Source of the DNA: an uncultured Chloroflexus sp.
GTDB taxonomy: Bacteria; Chloroflexota; Chloroflexia; Chloroflexales; Chloroflexaceae
DNA length: 64,000 bases
NCBI RefSeq assembly: GCF_937951745.1
Contig: NZ_CALFBQ010000049.1
Location: 22,096 to 86,095 of the forward strand
Direction: 5' to 3'
The translations under genes were made by a program, and so were the position numbers. Below the pieces are notes generated by a model that saw nothing but the letters and a program-made list of their open reading frames with translations, was not told the origin of the DNA and ran no database searches. Below, piece after piece: positions 1 to 9,662 of this stretch. Positions within the stretch are counted from its first letter, which is position 1, and every line of letters begins with the position of its first letter.

Positions 1-2664
1 TTGATGCGCGACTGGACAGCACGCGGCGAGTATGTCTATCGCACACTTACTGAACATGCCGAACGTAGCCAGCGCGCAGTGCGGGCGATGCTTGATGCGG
101 CTGGCGTGCGTTACACACCGCTCTGGATCGTAAATGCCTTATTGGTTGAAGGAGATGCCGCACTCGCTGATGCGCTCGCCGCTCATGCGGACGTTGCGAT
201 GCTCACTGCCGATCACACGTTGCAGATGACGCCACCGGCAGAAACAACAACGACCGTTTCGTGCTACGCAACCACAAACAACGTGTGCTGGAATATCGCC
301 CAAATCGGCGCCGATCGAGTCTGGCGTGAATTCGGTGTCACCGGGGCCGGAATTACAGTAGCGAACATTGATAGCGGTGTGGCGTACACGCATACGGCGC
401 TGATTGACCAATACCGCGGCAACCTTGGCGGTAGTGGATTTGACCACAACTACAACTGGTTTGATTCGGTTGGTAATCAACTAGCACCGGTTGCCTCAGG
501 CAGTCACGGTACCCACGTGATGGGAACAATGGTCGCCAATCCATCCGACCAACCGGCAATGGGGGTTGCACCGGGAGCAAGGTGGATTGCAGCACGGGCG
601 TGCAGCATGAGTTCGTGCAATAGTAGTGACATCATCGCTGCTGCCCAATGGATGCTGGCGCCGACCGACCTGAACGGCAACAATCCGCGGCCGAGTATGC
701 GACCCCACATCTTGAATAACTCGTGGTCATTCGACAGCGGCGGCAATACGGTATACATCGGCTATACGGCCGCGTGGCGCGCAGCCGGGATATTTGTAGT
801 TTTTGCCGCAGGTAATATAGATAGTAATTACTACGGTTGCAGTTCTATTGCTTCGCCCGGTGATTACGCCGATGTCGTTGCGGTGGGAGCAACCGATCGC
901 AACGACCGTGTGACAGTCTTTAGCCGGATTGGGCCGACAACTGATGGCCGGGTGAAGCCTGATCTGGTTGCACCGGGTGCTCAAATCACATCGACCGTAG
1001 CAACCGGTGGTTATTCTAGCATGTCAGGTACCTCAATGGCTGCGCCGCACGTTGCCGGGGCAGTGGCCTTGCTCTGGTCGGCAAACCCGCAGTTGATTGG
1101 CAATTACGATGCGACCTACACCCTCCTCACTGCAAATGCTTTGCCAATAACGAATGACCCCAACTATATGGGAACGACACACGCCGCTTGCCGCCCCGAC
1201 ACTGTCCCGAACAATATCTACGGTCATGGACGACTTGACGCTTTTGCTGCTGTCGCCGCAGCGCGGGTGAACATACCTTGGCTCGTGCTGTCTGATACGA
1301 CACCGGCTAGTCTTGCCAGTAGTGGTGATGTAACCATCCCTATTACGCTCGATGCGCGCAAGGTGGCTGGGCCGGGTATCTATACAGCACGGATATTGAT
1401 CTACGCCAACAATCTTACCGATCCGCCATTAGCAATTCCGGTGACGATGATTGTACCGGCACGACCAAGCCATGCTACCATCAGCGGCACAATTACTGAT
1501 AGCGAAACCGGTCAGCCGTTGTCCGGCACCGTGACCACTGCCTTCGGCGCCATGGTCAGAGCAAATGCAACCGGCGCCTATAGCCTCGTCGTGCCCGGCG
1601 GCGTGGCTCAGACTCTCACCGCTGCTACTAGCGGCTTCACCACCCAAAGCCAAAGTGTTACCCCGCCTACCGGTGGTTCAGTCACGCTCAACTTTAGCCT
1701 TAATCCGCTCCGGCCAAAACTGACGGTGCTGAACGATCTGGTGACAGCAACGGTTGATTTCAATCAAACCGTGACCGTTGACCTACCGTTGCGCAACGAT
1801 GGCAATGTTCCACTCAGTTATACGTTACGCATCGATAACGAACCGTATGGCGTGTGGCGGAGTGATGAACCTGATGGACCGACTGGCGGATGGATCGATC
1901 CGCCAGCGAGTAGGCAGATACTGAGTCTCTTTGATGACAACAATAGCAACGCGATTGATATCGGCTTTGATTTCTCCTTCGACGGTCAGTTCCATCGTTT
2001 TATGTACGTGGGAGCCAACGGCATTCTCGCCTTTGCTCCATTTAGCAGTGTTAGCACTCCGTTTAACCCATCGTGTCTACCGCTCGCTGAAACCAACGCA
2101 CCGGCAATTACCCCGCTCCACGTTGATTTTGACAGCAGTGCCGGCGGCGAGATTAGCGTTGCTCGGGTGAGTGCCGGTACATTGGTGACATGGGATAATG
2201 TACCACTATACGGCACGACACGCAGATTGAGCGTACAAGCGTTGCTCCAGCCAAACGGTGTCATTCGCTTCCATTACCGCGATGTTGCTGACGTGATTAC
2301 CGATGACATGGGAGTTATTGGCCTCCAATTCACTGATAGCGTCCAAACCATCGCCTGCGATTCTGATGCTAATAGCTACCCTCCGCTTGATCTGAGCAAT
2401 GACCTCGTGATTGAGTTACGTCCGCAGCTTAATCCACAAGCGTGGCTGAGTATCGCAAGCGAGGGCAGTGCGCAGATTGCTGCCGGTGCTTCAGCTACCG
2501 CTCACCTTGATGCACGGTGGATCGGGCCTCTCAACGCAACACAACAAGCGCGGGTAAAAATCATGAGCAATGACCCGCGTCAACCGATCACAACCACCCG
2601 TATCCAGCTCACCGAAGGCATGCCGGCGCCGTATCAAGTGATCATCGTGATGATCTATCGCTAA
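1..2664 (+). CDS. Secreted subtilisin-like serine protease (S8), 5' end outside window
   Basis: The reading frame is open from the first base. It has no signal peptide but starts in an I9-inhibitor-like stretch, so the true start probably lies upstream and this is the last 887 codons. The subtilase triad is complete: Asp124 (NIDSG), His169 (SHGTH) and Ser345 (GTSMAAPH), with the oxyanion Asn272 (AAGN). After the catalytic domain (about 100-420) comes a carboxypeptidase-regulatory-like beta domain (about 490-565, beginning ATISGTITD), then Ig-like/jelly-roll segments to the C-terminus. This is the architecture of large extracellular proteases that hydrolyse peptides outside the cell. The substrate cannot be told. 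There is no C-terminal anchor or sorting signal. Confidence 0.9.
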   Translation: MMRDWTARGEYVYRTLTEHAERSQRAVRAMLDAAGVRYTPLWIVNALLVEGDAALADALAAHADVAMLTADHTLQMTPPAETTTTVSCYATTNNVCWNIAQIGADRVWREFGVTGAGITVANIDSGVAYTHTALIDQYRGNLGGSGFDHNYNWFDSVGNQLAPVASGSHGTHVMGTMVANPSDQPAMGVAPGARWIAARACSMSSCNSSDIIAAAQWMLAPTDLNGNNPRPSMRPHILNNSWSFDSGGNTVYIGYTAAWRAAGIFVVFAAGNIDSNYYGCSSIASPGDYADVVAVGATDRNDRVTVFSRIGPTTDGRVKPDLVAPGAQITSTVATGGYSSMSGTSMAAPHVAGAVALLWSANPQLIGNYDATYTLLTANALPITNDPNYMGTTHAACRPDTVPNNIYGHGRLDAFAAVAAARVNIPWLVLSDTTPASLASSGDVTIPITLDARKVAGPGIYTARILIYANNLTDPPLAIPVTMIVPARPSHATISGTITDSETGQPLSGTVTTAFGAMVRANATGAYSLVVPGGVAQTLTAATSGFTTQSQSVTPPTGGSVTLNFSLNPLRPKLTVLNDLVTATVDFNQTVTVDLPLRNDGNVPLSYTLRIDNEPYGVWRSDEPDGPTGGWIDPPASRQILSLFDDNNSNAIDIGFDFSFDGQFHRFMYVGANGILAFAPFSSVSTPFNPSCLPLAETNAPAITPLHVDFDSSAGGEISVARVSAGTLVTWDNVPLYGTTRRLSVQALLQPNGVIRFHYRDVADVITDDMGVIGLQFTDSVQTIACDSDANSYPPLDLSNDLVIELRPQLNPQAWLSIASEGSAQIAAGASATAHLDARWIGPLNATQQARVKIMSNDPRQPITTTRIQLTEGMPAPYQVIIVMIYR

Positions 2665-2739
2665 CGATGCAACGTTTTGGCGGTGGCGTTCGTCTGTTCT
2701 GTTGTCAATGCAATTTGGTAAAGAGGACAGAACATCTGT

Positions 2740-3447
2740 ATGGAACGCCACCGCAACGATATATTCGCACCAATCGACGTTGATCACGTGCTTGAACGCA
2801 TCGCTGGCGGCAACGAGACGGATGTCTACCGCAGTGACGATCATCGATTCGTAGTTAAACTCAAAGGTGAACTAGGCAGCCGCAATGTAGCATCTATGTT
2901 GGCCGACGCTCGCCGTATGCAACGCACGGCGGGGCGGTTTGCCGCCTGCCTTGGCCCACGCCACGCTATCCCAACCTCTTTCGTGCTTAGCCGGGATAGC
3001 GCGGGGTTTGTACATGCGTTAGCGATCCAACCGTATCTCGCCGATGCGCGCGTCTTGGCTAGTATTGACTGGAGATCAATGGACGCGGTTCAGCGCCGAC
3101 GAATCGGGCGCGACCTCCGCCACATCATTGCCCAAGCGGTGAGCTGCCTCTTCCGTACCGGCCACCTACCCGATCTGTATGGCCGAGTCAGCGCCAGCGC
3201 CGCCGAACGCCAGCGCCGCAAGCAGTTGCGCTATCTACCTGAACGGATCTGGAGTTTTCTAGTCAAACGCACTATCCTGCATTCGCAGAATCTGATGCTT
3301 ACCGCTGAGCAGCCGCCACGCCTCGTCCTGATCGATTACGACGAGGTGAGGCAGAGTCCGCTCTACCGGGCGATCTATTTTTTGACGAGGCTGATGTTGT
3401 TTGGGCGCGACCTAATCGTGATCTGGTGGCGATTGGAACGAAGATAA
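2740..3447 (+). CDS. Small kinase-like protein, function unknown
   Basis: This is a 235-residue protein starting at an ATG preceded by AAAGAGG. It is not a recognised family member, but kinase-fold landmarks are visible in order: a glycine-loop-like GGNETDVYR near residue 25, a VVKLK lysine, then LHSQNLML followed by LVLIDYDEV, resembling the H..N and DFD-type metal loop of aminoglycoside/ABC1-like kinases. The catalytic-loop Asp is not evident. The C-terminus is hydrophobic and basic (about 205-235) and could associate with the membrane. It lies 75 bases after the protease gene on the same strand and could be cotranscribed. A phosphotransferase or pseudokinase role is inference. Confidence 0.6.
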   Translation: MERHRNDIFAPIDVDHVLERIAGGNETDVYRSDDHRFVVKLKGELGSRNVASMLADARRMQRTAGRFAACLGPRHAIPTSFVLSRDSAGFVHALAIQPYLADARVLASIDWRSMDAVQRRRIGRDLRHIIAQAVSCLFRTGHLPDLYGRVSASAAERQRRKQLRYLPERIWSFLVKRTILHSQNLMLTAEQPPRLVLIDYDEVRQSPLYRAIYFLTRLMLFGRDLIVIWWRLERR

Positions 3448-3448
3448 G

Positions 3449-3486
3449 GCAGAGCAGCCCCGGCTGCTTTACCAGCGCTGCTCTGC
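3449..3486. terminator. Stem-loop between convergent genes
   Basis: A perfect 10-bp inverted repeat (GCAGAGCAGC at 3449-3458 with GCTGCTCTGC at 3477-3486) directly follows the kinase-like gene and faces the convergent lipoprotein gene. No clear T-run follows on either strand, so termination is inferred from position and stem strength only. Confidence 0.4.
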
Positions 3487-3558
3487 TAATGGTCAAAACA
3501 AATCGCAAGCCAAGATTTTGTCACTTTTGCGACGTTTCGCAGCCATTTCCAACCATCA

Positions 3559-5595
3559 TTAACGCACCTCGCGCACACCCCGCGCCAGATCGAGCAGCGC
3601 CGCCCGCCCGCCATCGCCCAGATCCCAGACCCACAGCGTCGTAGGTGAGCGCTGATTATGGGCCTGCGGGCCGCGCGGCCCAGCGCCAGCTTGCGCAAGC
3701 GCAGCATAGATAAGCTGCTGTTGGCGCACCGTTACCGGACCAATCCCACCTAAACTCTGGCCAGTTGCCAACAACTCGCTGCGCTGCAAGCCGCGCCAGC
3801 GGTAGAGCTGGTAATCTTGCAGCAGATCACTTGCGCACAAGGTCGTGAGGTAGAGCAAACGCCCCTCGCTATCCCAACCAAGCGGGCGCGTCCAGAACGG
3901 CCCTTCGCGCACCGGCTGCGGCGGCAATGCTTCAAGCGTGGCGGTAGGAATGGCTATAGCCGTTGACGTTGCCGTAGGCGGTTGCGGCGTCACCGTGCCG
4001 GTGGGCGTAACCGTCGGGGTAGCAGTAGGAGTCGCGGTTGGAGTTCGCGTTGGCGTAGCCGTCGCCGGCGGCAACGTCACCCGCTGCTCGCCGATCCGTT
4101 CGACCAACTGGCCAGCGCTATCGAGAACAAGCAGGTCAGCGCCGAAATCATCGGCGCGCAGCGCCTCGACAGCGACATACTCGCCAGAAGGGCTGGCAAT
4201 CAGCGCGCCAAACCCGCGGTAGCGCACGACCAGCCGGGCATCAGTCAACAAATCAGCACCCACATCGCGCACTTCACCACTCGGTAAGCGCAAGAAGAGT
4301 GAGCTACGACCATCAGGCGCCTCGGCGCGGTAGATCAAGCGGTTGCCACTCAACCACTGCGGCGCAAACCGGCTCCACTCATCGAGCGCCGTCTCAACTC
4401 GCACCGGCTCGCCGCCGGCAACAGGAACCGTATAGATGGCCCACTGGGTCGGAATCGCACCTGTTTCATCAACTGCAAATGCCACCGCTAAACCATCGGG
4501 ACTAAAGACCGGCTCGGCGCAACTGACGCCAACCTGAGCCAGCAGACGAGCCTCACCGCCAGCCAGCGGCAACAGCCATAGGGTGGAGGGAACCGCTAAC
4601 GCCGCATCTGCCGGATCAAGGCCCGGCTCAGCGCGACAGAAGGCAAGATAATCACCCCGCGGGCTCACCGCCAGATACGTCTCGGTCTCAGTGGAATCGG
4701 TCAAGTTGATAGCGCCGGCCAGCCGGCGTTGCATCCCTTCGCCGGCGGATGCTACACCCGTATCAAGCGACCAAATATCGCCATCAAAGAGGAAATAGAT
4801 CGGCTCTAGTTCGCGAGGTGGAGATCCATCCGGCACCCGTAGCGGATCGCTTGCGATCCCAAATGTGGCCGAACGAGCCACTGCCACCGATAAACGATTC
4901 GGTGCCAGCGTCACCCGAAACGGAACCGGCTCAGCCAGCGGCAACAGGATCGTTGCACCGGTATTGGCCTGTGGATCAACCAGCACCAGCGCCTGCGAAA
5001 GGGTCCGAGTGCCGGTGAAGGCGATCGTCTGGGCCGTAACTGAGGCAGCAAACCGGTCATCGCGAATCCAGCCGGACAGATCGATCTGCAAGGCATACGG
5101 CGCGTTGAGAGCCGCGGTCGCCGGCACAATCCGGGCATCAGCCAAGGAAAGACAACGCACCGCAGCCCCGATTGGCGGCGAATCGGGACTCAACTCAAAG
5201 AGGAGATCAAGCTGTTCAAAGGCAGGATTCCCACTCGCCCGCACCTCTTGCAATACTGCCGAGAACTGGCTGGCCGGCAAACCGGCTACTTGCGTACAGT
5301 AGCTAAACCCAGCCAGCGCCGGATTGGGTGTCGGTGTCGGGGGCAAGGGGGTTGCCGTCGGTGTCGCCGTGGCGGTTGGCGTCGGCGACGGGCCACTGGT
5401 TGGAGTAACGGTTGGAGTGGCGGTCGCCGTCGCGGTAGCGGTCGCCGTTGCAGTAGGCGACGGCGTACCGGCTACAATCGTCTCAATGTTCGAAATCCGC
5501 TCCTCTTCGCCAACAGGAATCAGATCGCATCCGGCCAATAGAACGCCCAGCAACACTAGCAACAGGCAGGGGCGAGCAAAACGGAAACGCCTCAC
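3559..5595 (-). CDS. Beta-propeller lipoprotein with Pro/Thr-rich linkers
   Basis: The chosen GTG start (5595) has AGGAG six bases upstream and puts a type II signal peptide at the N-terminus. The lipobox is LLAGC with Cys23, so the mature 678-codon precursor is probably lipid-anchored outside the membrane. A low-complexity Ala/Pro/Thr linker follows, then TolB/WD40-like propeller repeats (segments such as YLAVSPRGDYLAFCRAE and EPVFSPDGLAVAF), a second Pro/Thr linker and more propeller. Such proteins usually act as extracytoplasmic binding scaffolds; no partner can be named. It is the third gene after dnaN and the response regulator, about 70 bases downstream. The frame is open further upstream, but that extension lacks a ribosome-binding site and would hide the signal peptide. 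Confidence 0.75.
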   Translation of the reverse strand: MRRFRFARPCLLLVLLGVLLAGCDLIPVGEEERISNIETIVAGTPSPTATATATATATATPTVTPTSGPSPTPTATATPTATPLPPTPTPNPALAGFSYCTQVAGLPASQFSAVLQEVRASGNPAFEQLDLLFELSPDSPPIGAAVRCLSLADARIVPATAALNAPYALQIDLSGWIRDDRFAASVTAQTIAFTGTRTLSQALVLVDPQANTGATILLPLAEPVPFRVTLAPNRLSVAVARSATFGIASDPLRVPDGSPPRELEPIYFLFDGDIWSLDTGVASAGEGMQRRLAGAINLTDSTETETYLAVSPRGDYLAFCRAEPGLDPADAALAVPSTLWLLPLAGGEARLLAQVGVSCAEPVFSPDGLAVAFAVDETGAIPTQWAIYTVPVAGGEPVRVETALDEWSRFAPQWLSGNRLIYRAEAPDGRSSLFLRLPSGEVRDVGADLLTDARLVVRYRGFGALIASPSGEYVAVEALRADDFGADLLVLDSAGQLVERIGEQRVTLPPATATPTRTPTATPTATPTVTPTGTVTPQPPTATSTAIAIPTATLEALPPQPVREGPFWTRPLGWDSEGRLLYLTTLCASDLLQDYQLYRWRGLQRSELLATGQSLGGIGPVTVRQQQLIYAALAQAGAGPRGPQAHNQRSPTTLWVWDLGDGGRAALLDLARGVREVR

Positions 5596-5664
5596 AAACG
5601 TCTCCTGTGTTGCACCCGGCCAATAACCGGATACAACGCTGACAAAGAAACCCAGCATCGGGTC

Positions 5665-6372
5665 TTACGAGCCATTGGGCAGCACGACTTTGATCCAGCC
5701 GCGCCGCATGGCATAGACAACCGCTTGCGTGCGATCATTGACAGCCAGTTTACGCAGGATCGATGAAATATGGTTTTTGACCGTCTGATTGCTAATATCG
5801 AGTTGGGTGGCAATTTCGCGATTCGTGCGGCCAGCGGCGACCAGCTCGAGCACCTCAAGCTCGCGCGCCGACAGCGGCGAGAAGACGGTCTGCGTATCAT
5901 CATCGCCAACCATCTGGCGAAACACCGCTAGCACCGTCGCCGCTACCTCAGGCGACGACAACACCAGATCGTTAATCGGATACTCGCCGCGCCGCACTTG
6001 TCGGAGTGTCGCTAGCAAATCAGGGAATTCGATACTCGGCGGTACAAATGCCGACACACCAGCCCGGATTGCCTTCACCACGGCTGAACCATCATTGACC
6101 GGCCCAAATAAAATCACGGCAACGTGAGGATGACTCCGCTTGATCGCCCGCGCCACTTCCAGCCCATGGACACCGGGCAGATCGATGTCCATCAACACGA
6201 GATCAGGATCGACTTGATCGACCATTTGGATCGCCTGTTGGCCATTGCCGGCTTCACCTACCACCTTAAAATCAGGTGTTGCCGATAACGCAAGGCGCAA
6301 ACCGTCGCGAAACAGCGATACAGTATGCACAATGATCAGCGTCGTCACACTCACAGCCAACTCCTCGACCAC
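5665..6372 (-). CDS. NarL/LuxR-type response regulator with degenerate receiver
   Basis: The 235-residue protein has an N-terminal receiver domain (about 10-130) and a C-terminal LuxR helix-turn-helix (about 165-230, with LSARELEVLELVAAGRTNREIA). The phospho-acceptor Asp62 (LMDID) is present. The acidic pair that binds Mg2+ in this family (normally VDDH) is replaced by IIVHTVS, and the conserved Lys near the end of the receiver is replaced in AFVPPS. It may therefore work without normal phosphorylation, a DNA-binding regulator with a pseudo-receiver. It lies 17 bases after dnaN on the same strand and is probably cotranscribed. No cognate kinase is adjacent. A GTG eight codons in is an alternative start. 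Confidence 0.85.
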   Translation of the reverse strand: MVEELAVSVTTLIIVHTVSLFRDGLRLALSATPDFKVVGEAGNGQQAIQMVDQVDPDLVLMDIDLPGVHGLEVARAIKRSHPHVAVILFGPVNDGSAVVKAIRAGVSAFVPPSIEFPDLLATLRQVRRGEYPINDLVLSSPEVAATVLAVFRQMVGDDDTQTVFSPLSARELEVLELVAAGRTNREIATQLDISNQTVKNHISSILRKLAVNDRTQAVVYAMRRGWIKVVLPNGS

Positions 6373-6389
6373 TGAAGCAGATTGTAACG

Positions 6390-7526
6390 CTACCGCATAC
6401 TCATCGGCATCACGATATGAATATAGCCATCTTGCCCCACCGGCTTAAACACCGCCGGGCTTTGCGAACTCTGCATCTCGAAGGCGATCTGGTTCGAGCC
6501 AACCGCCGCAATCGCATCGGCCAAAAACTTCACATTGAGCGCGATCACGCCGCCTTCACCAGTCACGCTGCCGTCAAGCTCACTGGTATTATCGCCCAAT
6601 TCGGCGGAATTGGCGCTCAGGATAACCTTGCCCGGCCCAAACTCGCCAGCCGGTTCGATCTTTAGCTTCACCACGTTCTGGCTAGCGCCGGCAAAGAATG
6701 ACGCCAACTTCACCGCTTTGGCCAATTCGTTACTATCAAGCACGGTGCGCGTCAAGTATTGCTGCGGGATGATTCGCTCGAAATCGGGGAACCTCCCTTC
6801 AATTAAACGTGACACCACCTCAATATTTTCAGTATGGAACAGGACATGGCTACCACCCGGTGTATAGACCATCGCCACCTCAGCTTCAATATCGCTGATA
6901 ATGCGGGCCAGTTCGGCGAGGGTGCGCGCCGGGATGAGACAATCAACAGCGTGAGCCATCGGCTCGGCCACGTGAATCGCGCGCATCGCCAAGCGGAAGC
7001 CATCGGCAGCGACTAGCGTGATCTGTTGGTCGCGGGTGCGCACCAGCACGCCGGTCAAAATCGGACGTGACTCATCAGAAGCAGCGGCAAACGCCACCTG
7101 CTCAATCGCCGCGCGCCATACTTCCGCCGGTAAGCTCACCAACGACGCGCGCACGCTCACCGTCGGCAGCGATGGAAACTCGTCAGCATCAACCCCTTTG
7201 ATATTGCTGACAAAGCGCCCGCACTCGACGCGCAGCGTTTGTGTCTTCACATCAAGCGTCAACGTCACTTTATCGTTTGGTAGGCCTCCCACAACGTCTG
7301 CCAACAACTTCGCCGGCACTGCTACCGCACCGTCTTGCAACACATGCGCGCCAATCCAGCGGTTAATGCCAACCTCAAGGTTAGTGGCAGTCAATTTCAA
7401 ACGGCTTTCATCGGTCGAAAGCAATACATTCGCCAGCACCGGCAACGTCGAGCTTTTACCTGCGACGGCATGGCTCACCGCGGCCAGACCGCGCTTGAGA
7501 TCATCCTGCATGCATGTGAGCTTCAT
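6390..7526 (-). CDS. dnaN: DNA polymerase III beta sliding clamp
   Basis: The 378-residue protein matches the three-domain clamp throughout. It begins MKLTCMQDDLKRGL, contains ATNLEVGI and AADGFRLA segments, and ends in the family's typical MPM-R tail (VMPMSMR). The dimer encircles DNA and tethers the replicative polymerase and repair enzymes. The start codon has GGAGCG upstream. Unusually for dnaN, no dnaA or recF is next to it; instead it leads a run with a response regulator and a lipoprotein. An extended -10 promoter is visible about 70 bases upstream. Confidence 0.97.
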   Translation of the reverse strand: MKLTCMQDDLKRGLAAVSHAVAGKSSTLPVLANVLLSTDESRLKLTATNLEVGINRWIGAHVLQDGAVAVPAKLLADVVGGLPNDKVTLTLDVKTQTLRVECGRFVSNIKGVDADEFPSLPTVSVRASLVSLPAEVWRAAIEQVAFAAASDESRPILTGVLVRTRDQQITLVAADGFRLAMRAIHVAEPMAHAVDCLIPARTLAELARIISDIEAEVAMVYTPGGSHVLFHTENIEVVSRLIEGRFPDFERIIPQQYLTRTVLDSNELAKAVKLASFFAGASQNVVKLKIEPAGEFGPGKVILSANSAELGDNTSELDGSVTGEGGVIALNVKFLADAIAAVGSNQIAFEMQSSQSPAVFKPVGQDGYIHIVMPMSMR

Positions 7527-7594
7527 TATCGCTCCTTAGAAGAGACCAGCACAACTGCGACGCTTATGCGCCGCCCACAATCCGGGTGTGGCGC

Positions 7595-7603
7595 ATTATA
7601 GCA
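7595..7603 (-). promoter_or_regulatory. Extended -10 promoter of dnaN
   Basis: On the minus strand the sequence reads TGCTATAAT, a perfect -10 hexamer with the TG extension. No good -35 hexamer lies at the right distance, as is usual for extended -10 promoters. Transcription would begin about 60 bases before the dnaN start codon. Confidence 0.6.
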
Positions 7604-7783
7604 TATCGCGTTCGCTTGTGGCAGCGCAAGCCGCGATCGGCCACCGATACTGTGCAAAGGTTGTGCGTTTTTACCACAAACATCTTGACTTTTTTCAGAG
7701 CCATGGTACCGTTCTATAGGGAAGAGATTTTAGACCGCGATGGTTGACACAGCGATGGTCAACATTCGGAAGGGATTACTGTT

Positions 7784-8608
7784 ATGGTTATTGCTACTCG
7801 TCGCTTTGAATTTTCAGCCGCTCACCGCTACTGGCGCGACGACTGGAGCGCTGCCGAGAACGAGCGCGTCTTTGGCCCGTACACCAGCCCGTATGGTCAC
7901 GGCCACAATTATACCCTCGATGTTAGCATCACCGGCCAGCTCGACGAACGAACTGGCATGGTTATGAATATGACCGAACTTAAGGCAATCGTTAACGAGG
8001 TGCTGGAAGAGTTCGATCACAAGCATCTCAATTTCGATACGCCGTATTTTCGCGATCAGGTGCCGACGACCGAAAACTTCATCCGGGTGCTTTGGCGACT
8101 GATTGCCGCTCGCTTGCCGACCCATGCCCGGCTGGCACATCTGCGCCTCTACGAACAGCCCGATTTGTGGGCTGATTATGATGGGGTGGGCGAAACGCAA
8201 TTCTCGCGCTTGTACACGTTTGCTTCCGCCCACCGGCTGCATGCGCCGGCTCTCAATGATGAAGAGAACCGTGAAATTTACGGCAAGTGCAACAATCCCA
8301 ATGGGCACGGCCATAACTACACGCTCGAAGTGACCGTGCAAGGTGAGATTGACCCAGCCACCGGCATGCTAGTTGATATGGCATGGCTCGATCAAACGGT
8401 ACATTCGGTGATCGACCCGCTGCACCTGCACCACCTCGACAACGAGATTGCCGCCTTCGCCAACCGGCCATCAACCGCTGAGAACATCATCATCTATCTC
8501 TGGAACGAACTCGCGCCGAGACTAGAAGGTCGCCTCGCCCTCTTGCGGCTGTGGGAGACGCGCAAGAATATCTTTAGCTACGCTGGTCCGACACTGGTTC
8601 AGGCCTGA
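7784..8608 (+). CDS. Tandem 6-pyruvoyl-tetrahydropterin synthase/QueD-type fusion
   Basis: Two PTPS/QueD domains are fused in 274 residues (about 1-135 and 140-270). Each carries zinc histidines: His14, His39 and His41 in the first, His150, His175 and His177 in the second. The catalytic Cys of the family is present only in the second half (Cys169 in [12 protein letters not shown]); the first half reads [12 protein letters not shown]. The family converts 7,8-dihydroneopterin triphosphate to 6-pyruvoyl- or 6-carboxy-tetrahydropterin. The ATG is preceded by GGAAGGG. GTP cyclohydrolase I follows 80 bases later and supplies the substrate, so the pair forms a pterin or queuosine-precursor operon. 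Which product is made cannot be decided from sequence alone. Confidence 0.88.
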   Translation: MVIATRRFEFSAAHRYWRDDWSAAENERVFGPYTSPYGHGHNYTLDVSITGQLDERTGMVMNMTELKAIVNEVLEEFDHKHLNFDTPYFRDQVPTTENFIRVLWRLIAARLPTHARLAHLRLYEQPDLWADYDGVGETQFSRLYTFASAHRLHAPALNDEENREIYGKCNNPNGHGHNYTLEVTVQGEIDPATGMLVDMAWLDQTVHSVIDPLHLHHLDNEIAAFANRPSTAENIIIYLWNELAPRLEGRLALLRLWETRKNIFSYAGPTLVQA

Positions 8609-8688
8609 TGGTCTGTCTGCCTCATACAAGATTTCGCTCGGAAGCGCAACGGGTGGGCTTCTTATCACTGCAACGGAGAAACTTTCTT

Positions 8689-9372
8689 ATGTCAAGTAAT
8701 AGTAATGGCTATCATCCAGTCCACGATCACGATATTGACGAAGAGCATTACGGCAGCTTAATTATTCCGGGTCGCGGCAAACTTGAGGGCATGTCGTTCA
8801 CCTCTGACCCACGGATCGAAGAAGCGGTACGTACTATCCTCAGCGCGATCGGTGAAATCCCTGACCGCGAGGGCTTGCAAAAGACGCCGTCGCGCGTAGC
8901 CAAGATGTACGCCGAACTGACCGCCGGTTATCATATTGATCCCAAGGCGTTAATTAACGACGCTATTTTCAGCGTTGCGTATGACGAGATGGTGATTGTG
9001 ACGAATATCGATTATTACAGCCTGTGTGAACATCATATGCTGCCGTTCTTCGGCCAAGTACACGTTGCTTACATTCCAAATGGCAAAGTGGTGGGACTGA
9101 GCAAGATCCCGCGCATTGTCGAGATGTTTGCCCGTCGCTTGCAAGTGCAAGAGCGAATGACGGTGCAGATTGCCGATCTGATTAATGAGGCGCTCGAACC
9201 GGCGGGAGTGGCGGTGGTTGCTGAAGGGGTGCATATGTGCGGGGTGATGCGCGGCGTTAAAAAGGCGAATGCGCGCATGGTCACTTCAGCGATGCGCGGC
9301 GCCTTCCGCGAAGACCCGAAGACGCGGGCCGAGTTTATGGCCCACATTGACCGCAACCGGCAAGAGCGATAG
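8689..9372 (+). CDS. folE: GTP cyclohydrolase I
   Basis: The enzyme converts GTP to 7,8-dihydroneopterin triphosphate, the first step of folate, biopterin and queuosine synthesis. The zinc ligands are visible as Cys113 and His116 (SLCEHH) and Cys184 (MCGVMRG), with the same spacing as the Escherichia coli enzyme. The start was set at the ATG at 8689 because CGGAGAA lies ten bases upstream and the family homology begins soon after; the open frame starts earlier but shows no site there. The 227-residue length is normal. It follows the PTPS fusion on the same strand. Confidence 0.95.
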   Translation: MSSNSNGYHPVHDHDIDEEHYGSLIIPGRGKLEGMSFTSDPRIEEAVRTILSAIGEIPDREGLQKTPSRVAKMYAELTAGYHIDPKALINDAIFSVAYDEMVIVTNIDYYSLCEHHMLPFFGQVHVAYIPNGKVVGLSKIPRIVEMFARRLQVQERMTVQIADLINEALEPAGVAVVAEGVHMCGVMRGVKKANARMVTSAMRGAFREDPKTRAEFMAHIDRNRQER

Positions 9373-9412
9373 GACAGGCACTGTCGAGTCGGACGGCTGT
9401 CCGGCTCCGTAA

Positions 9413-9646
9413 AGGGCGCAGCGGTTCAAACGCAAAGGCGCGAAGGGCGCAAAGAGCGCAACGGGAATTAATAATTTGTCGATTTTTGCCTGACTCGTCC
9501 TTGGATCTGGGCGCGTGGAGCGTTCCAGCACCTCCCCCCAGTGGGGGTGTGGGGGGAGGTTGGGAGGGGCCAAACGAGCAGAATCCTTCGCTGACAGGCT
9601 GCCGTGATCGAAGTGTTACGCCTTTGCGTTTGAACATTGCGTCTAT
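9413..9646. repeat. Intergenic element with 17-bp terminal inverted repeats
   Basis: The sequence GTTCAAACGCAAAGGCG (9424-9440) is repeated exactly in inverted orientation at 9619-9635. The outer flanks (GGCGCA and TGCGTC) are also partly complementary. The interior has a separate perfect stem. No coding frame is convincing, so this looks like a small non-autonomous element or a REP-like unit. Related CGCAAAGGCGC-rich units occur at 10372-10440, 14155-14371, 16385-16535 and 25955-26258. Confidence 0.65.
9530..9560. repeat. G/C-tract hairpin inside the intergenic element
   Basis: A perfect 11-bp inverted repeat (ACCTCCCCCCA at 9530-9540 and TGGGGGGAGGT at 9550-9560) surrounds a nine-base loop GTGGGGGTG. 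The strand asymmetry with four G-runs could also allow a quadruplex on the plus strand. No T-run follows. Confidence 0.6.
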
Positions 9647-9662
9647 TTAGAAGAAGAGAACT

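Noticed and set aside
7685..7720. Promoter of the PTPS-folE operon (TTGACT or TTTTCA with TATAGG)
   Set aside because: Neither spacing-hexamer combination is good enough to prefer; recorded as undecided.
7527..7783. Replication origin next to dnaN
   Set aside because: No dnaA gene and no cluster of TTATCCACA-type boxes; only one poor match (TTTACCACA).
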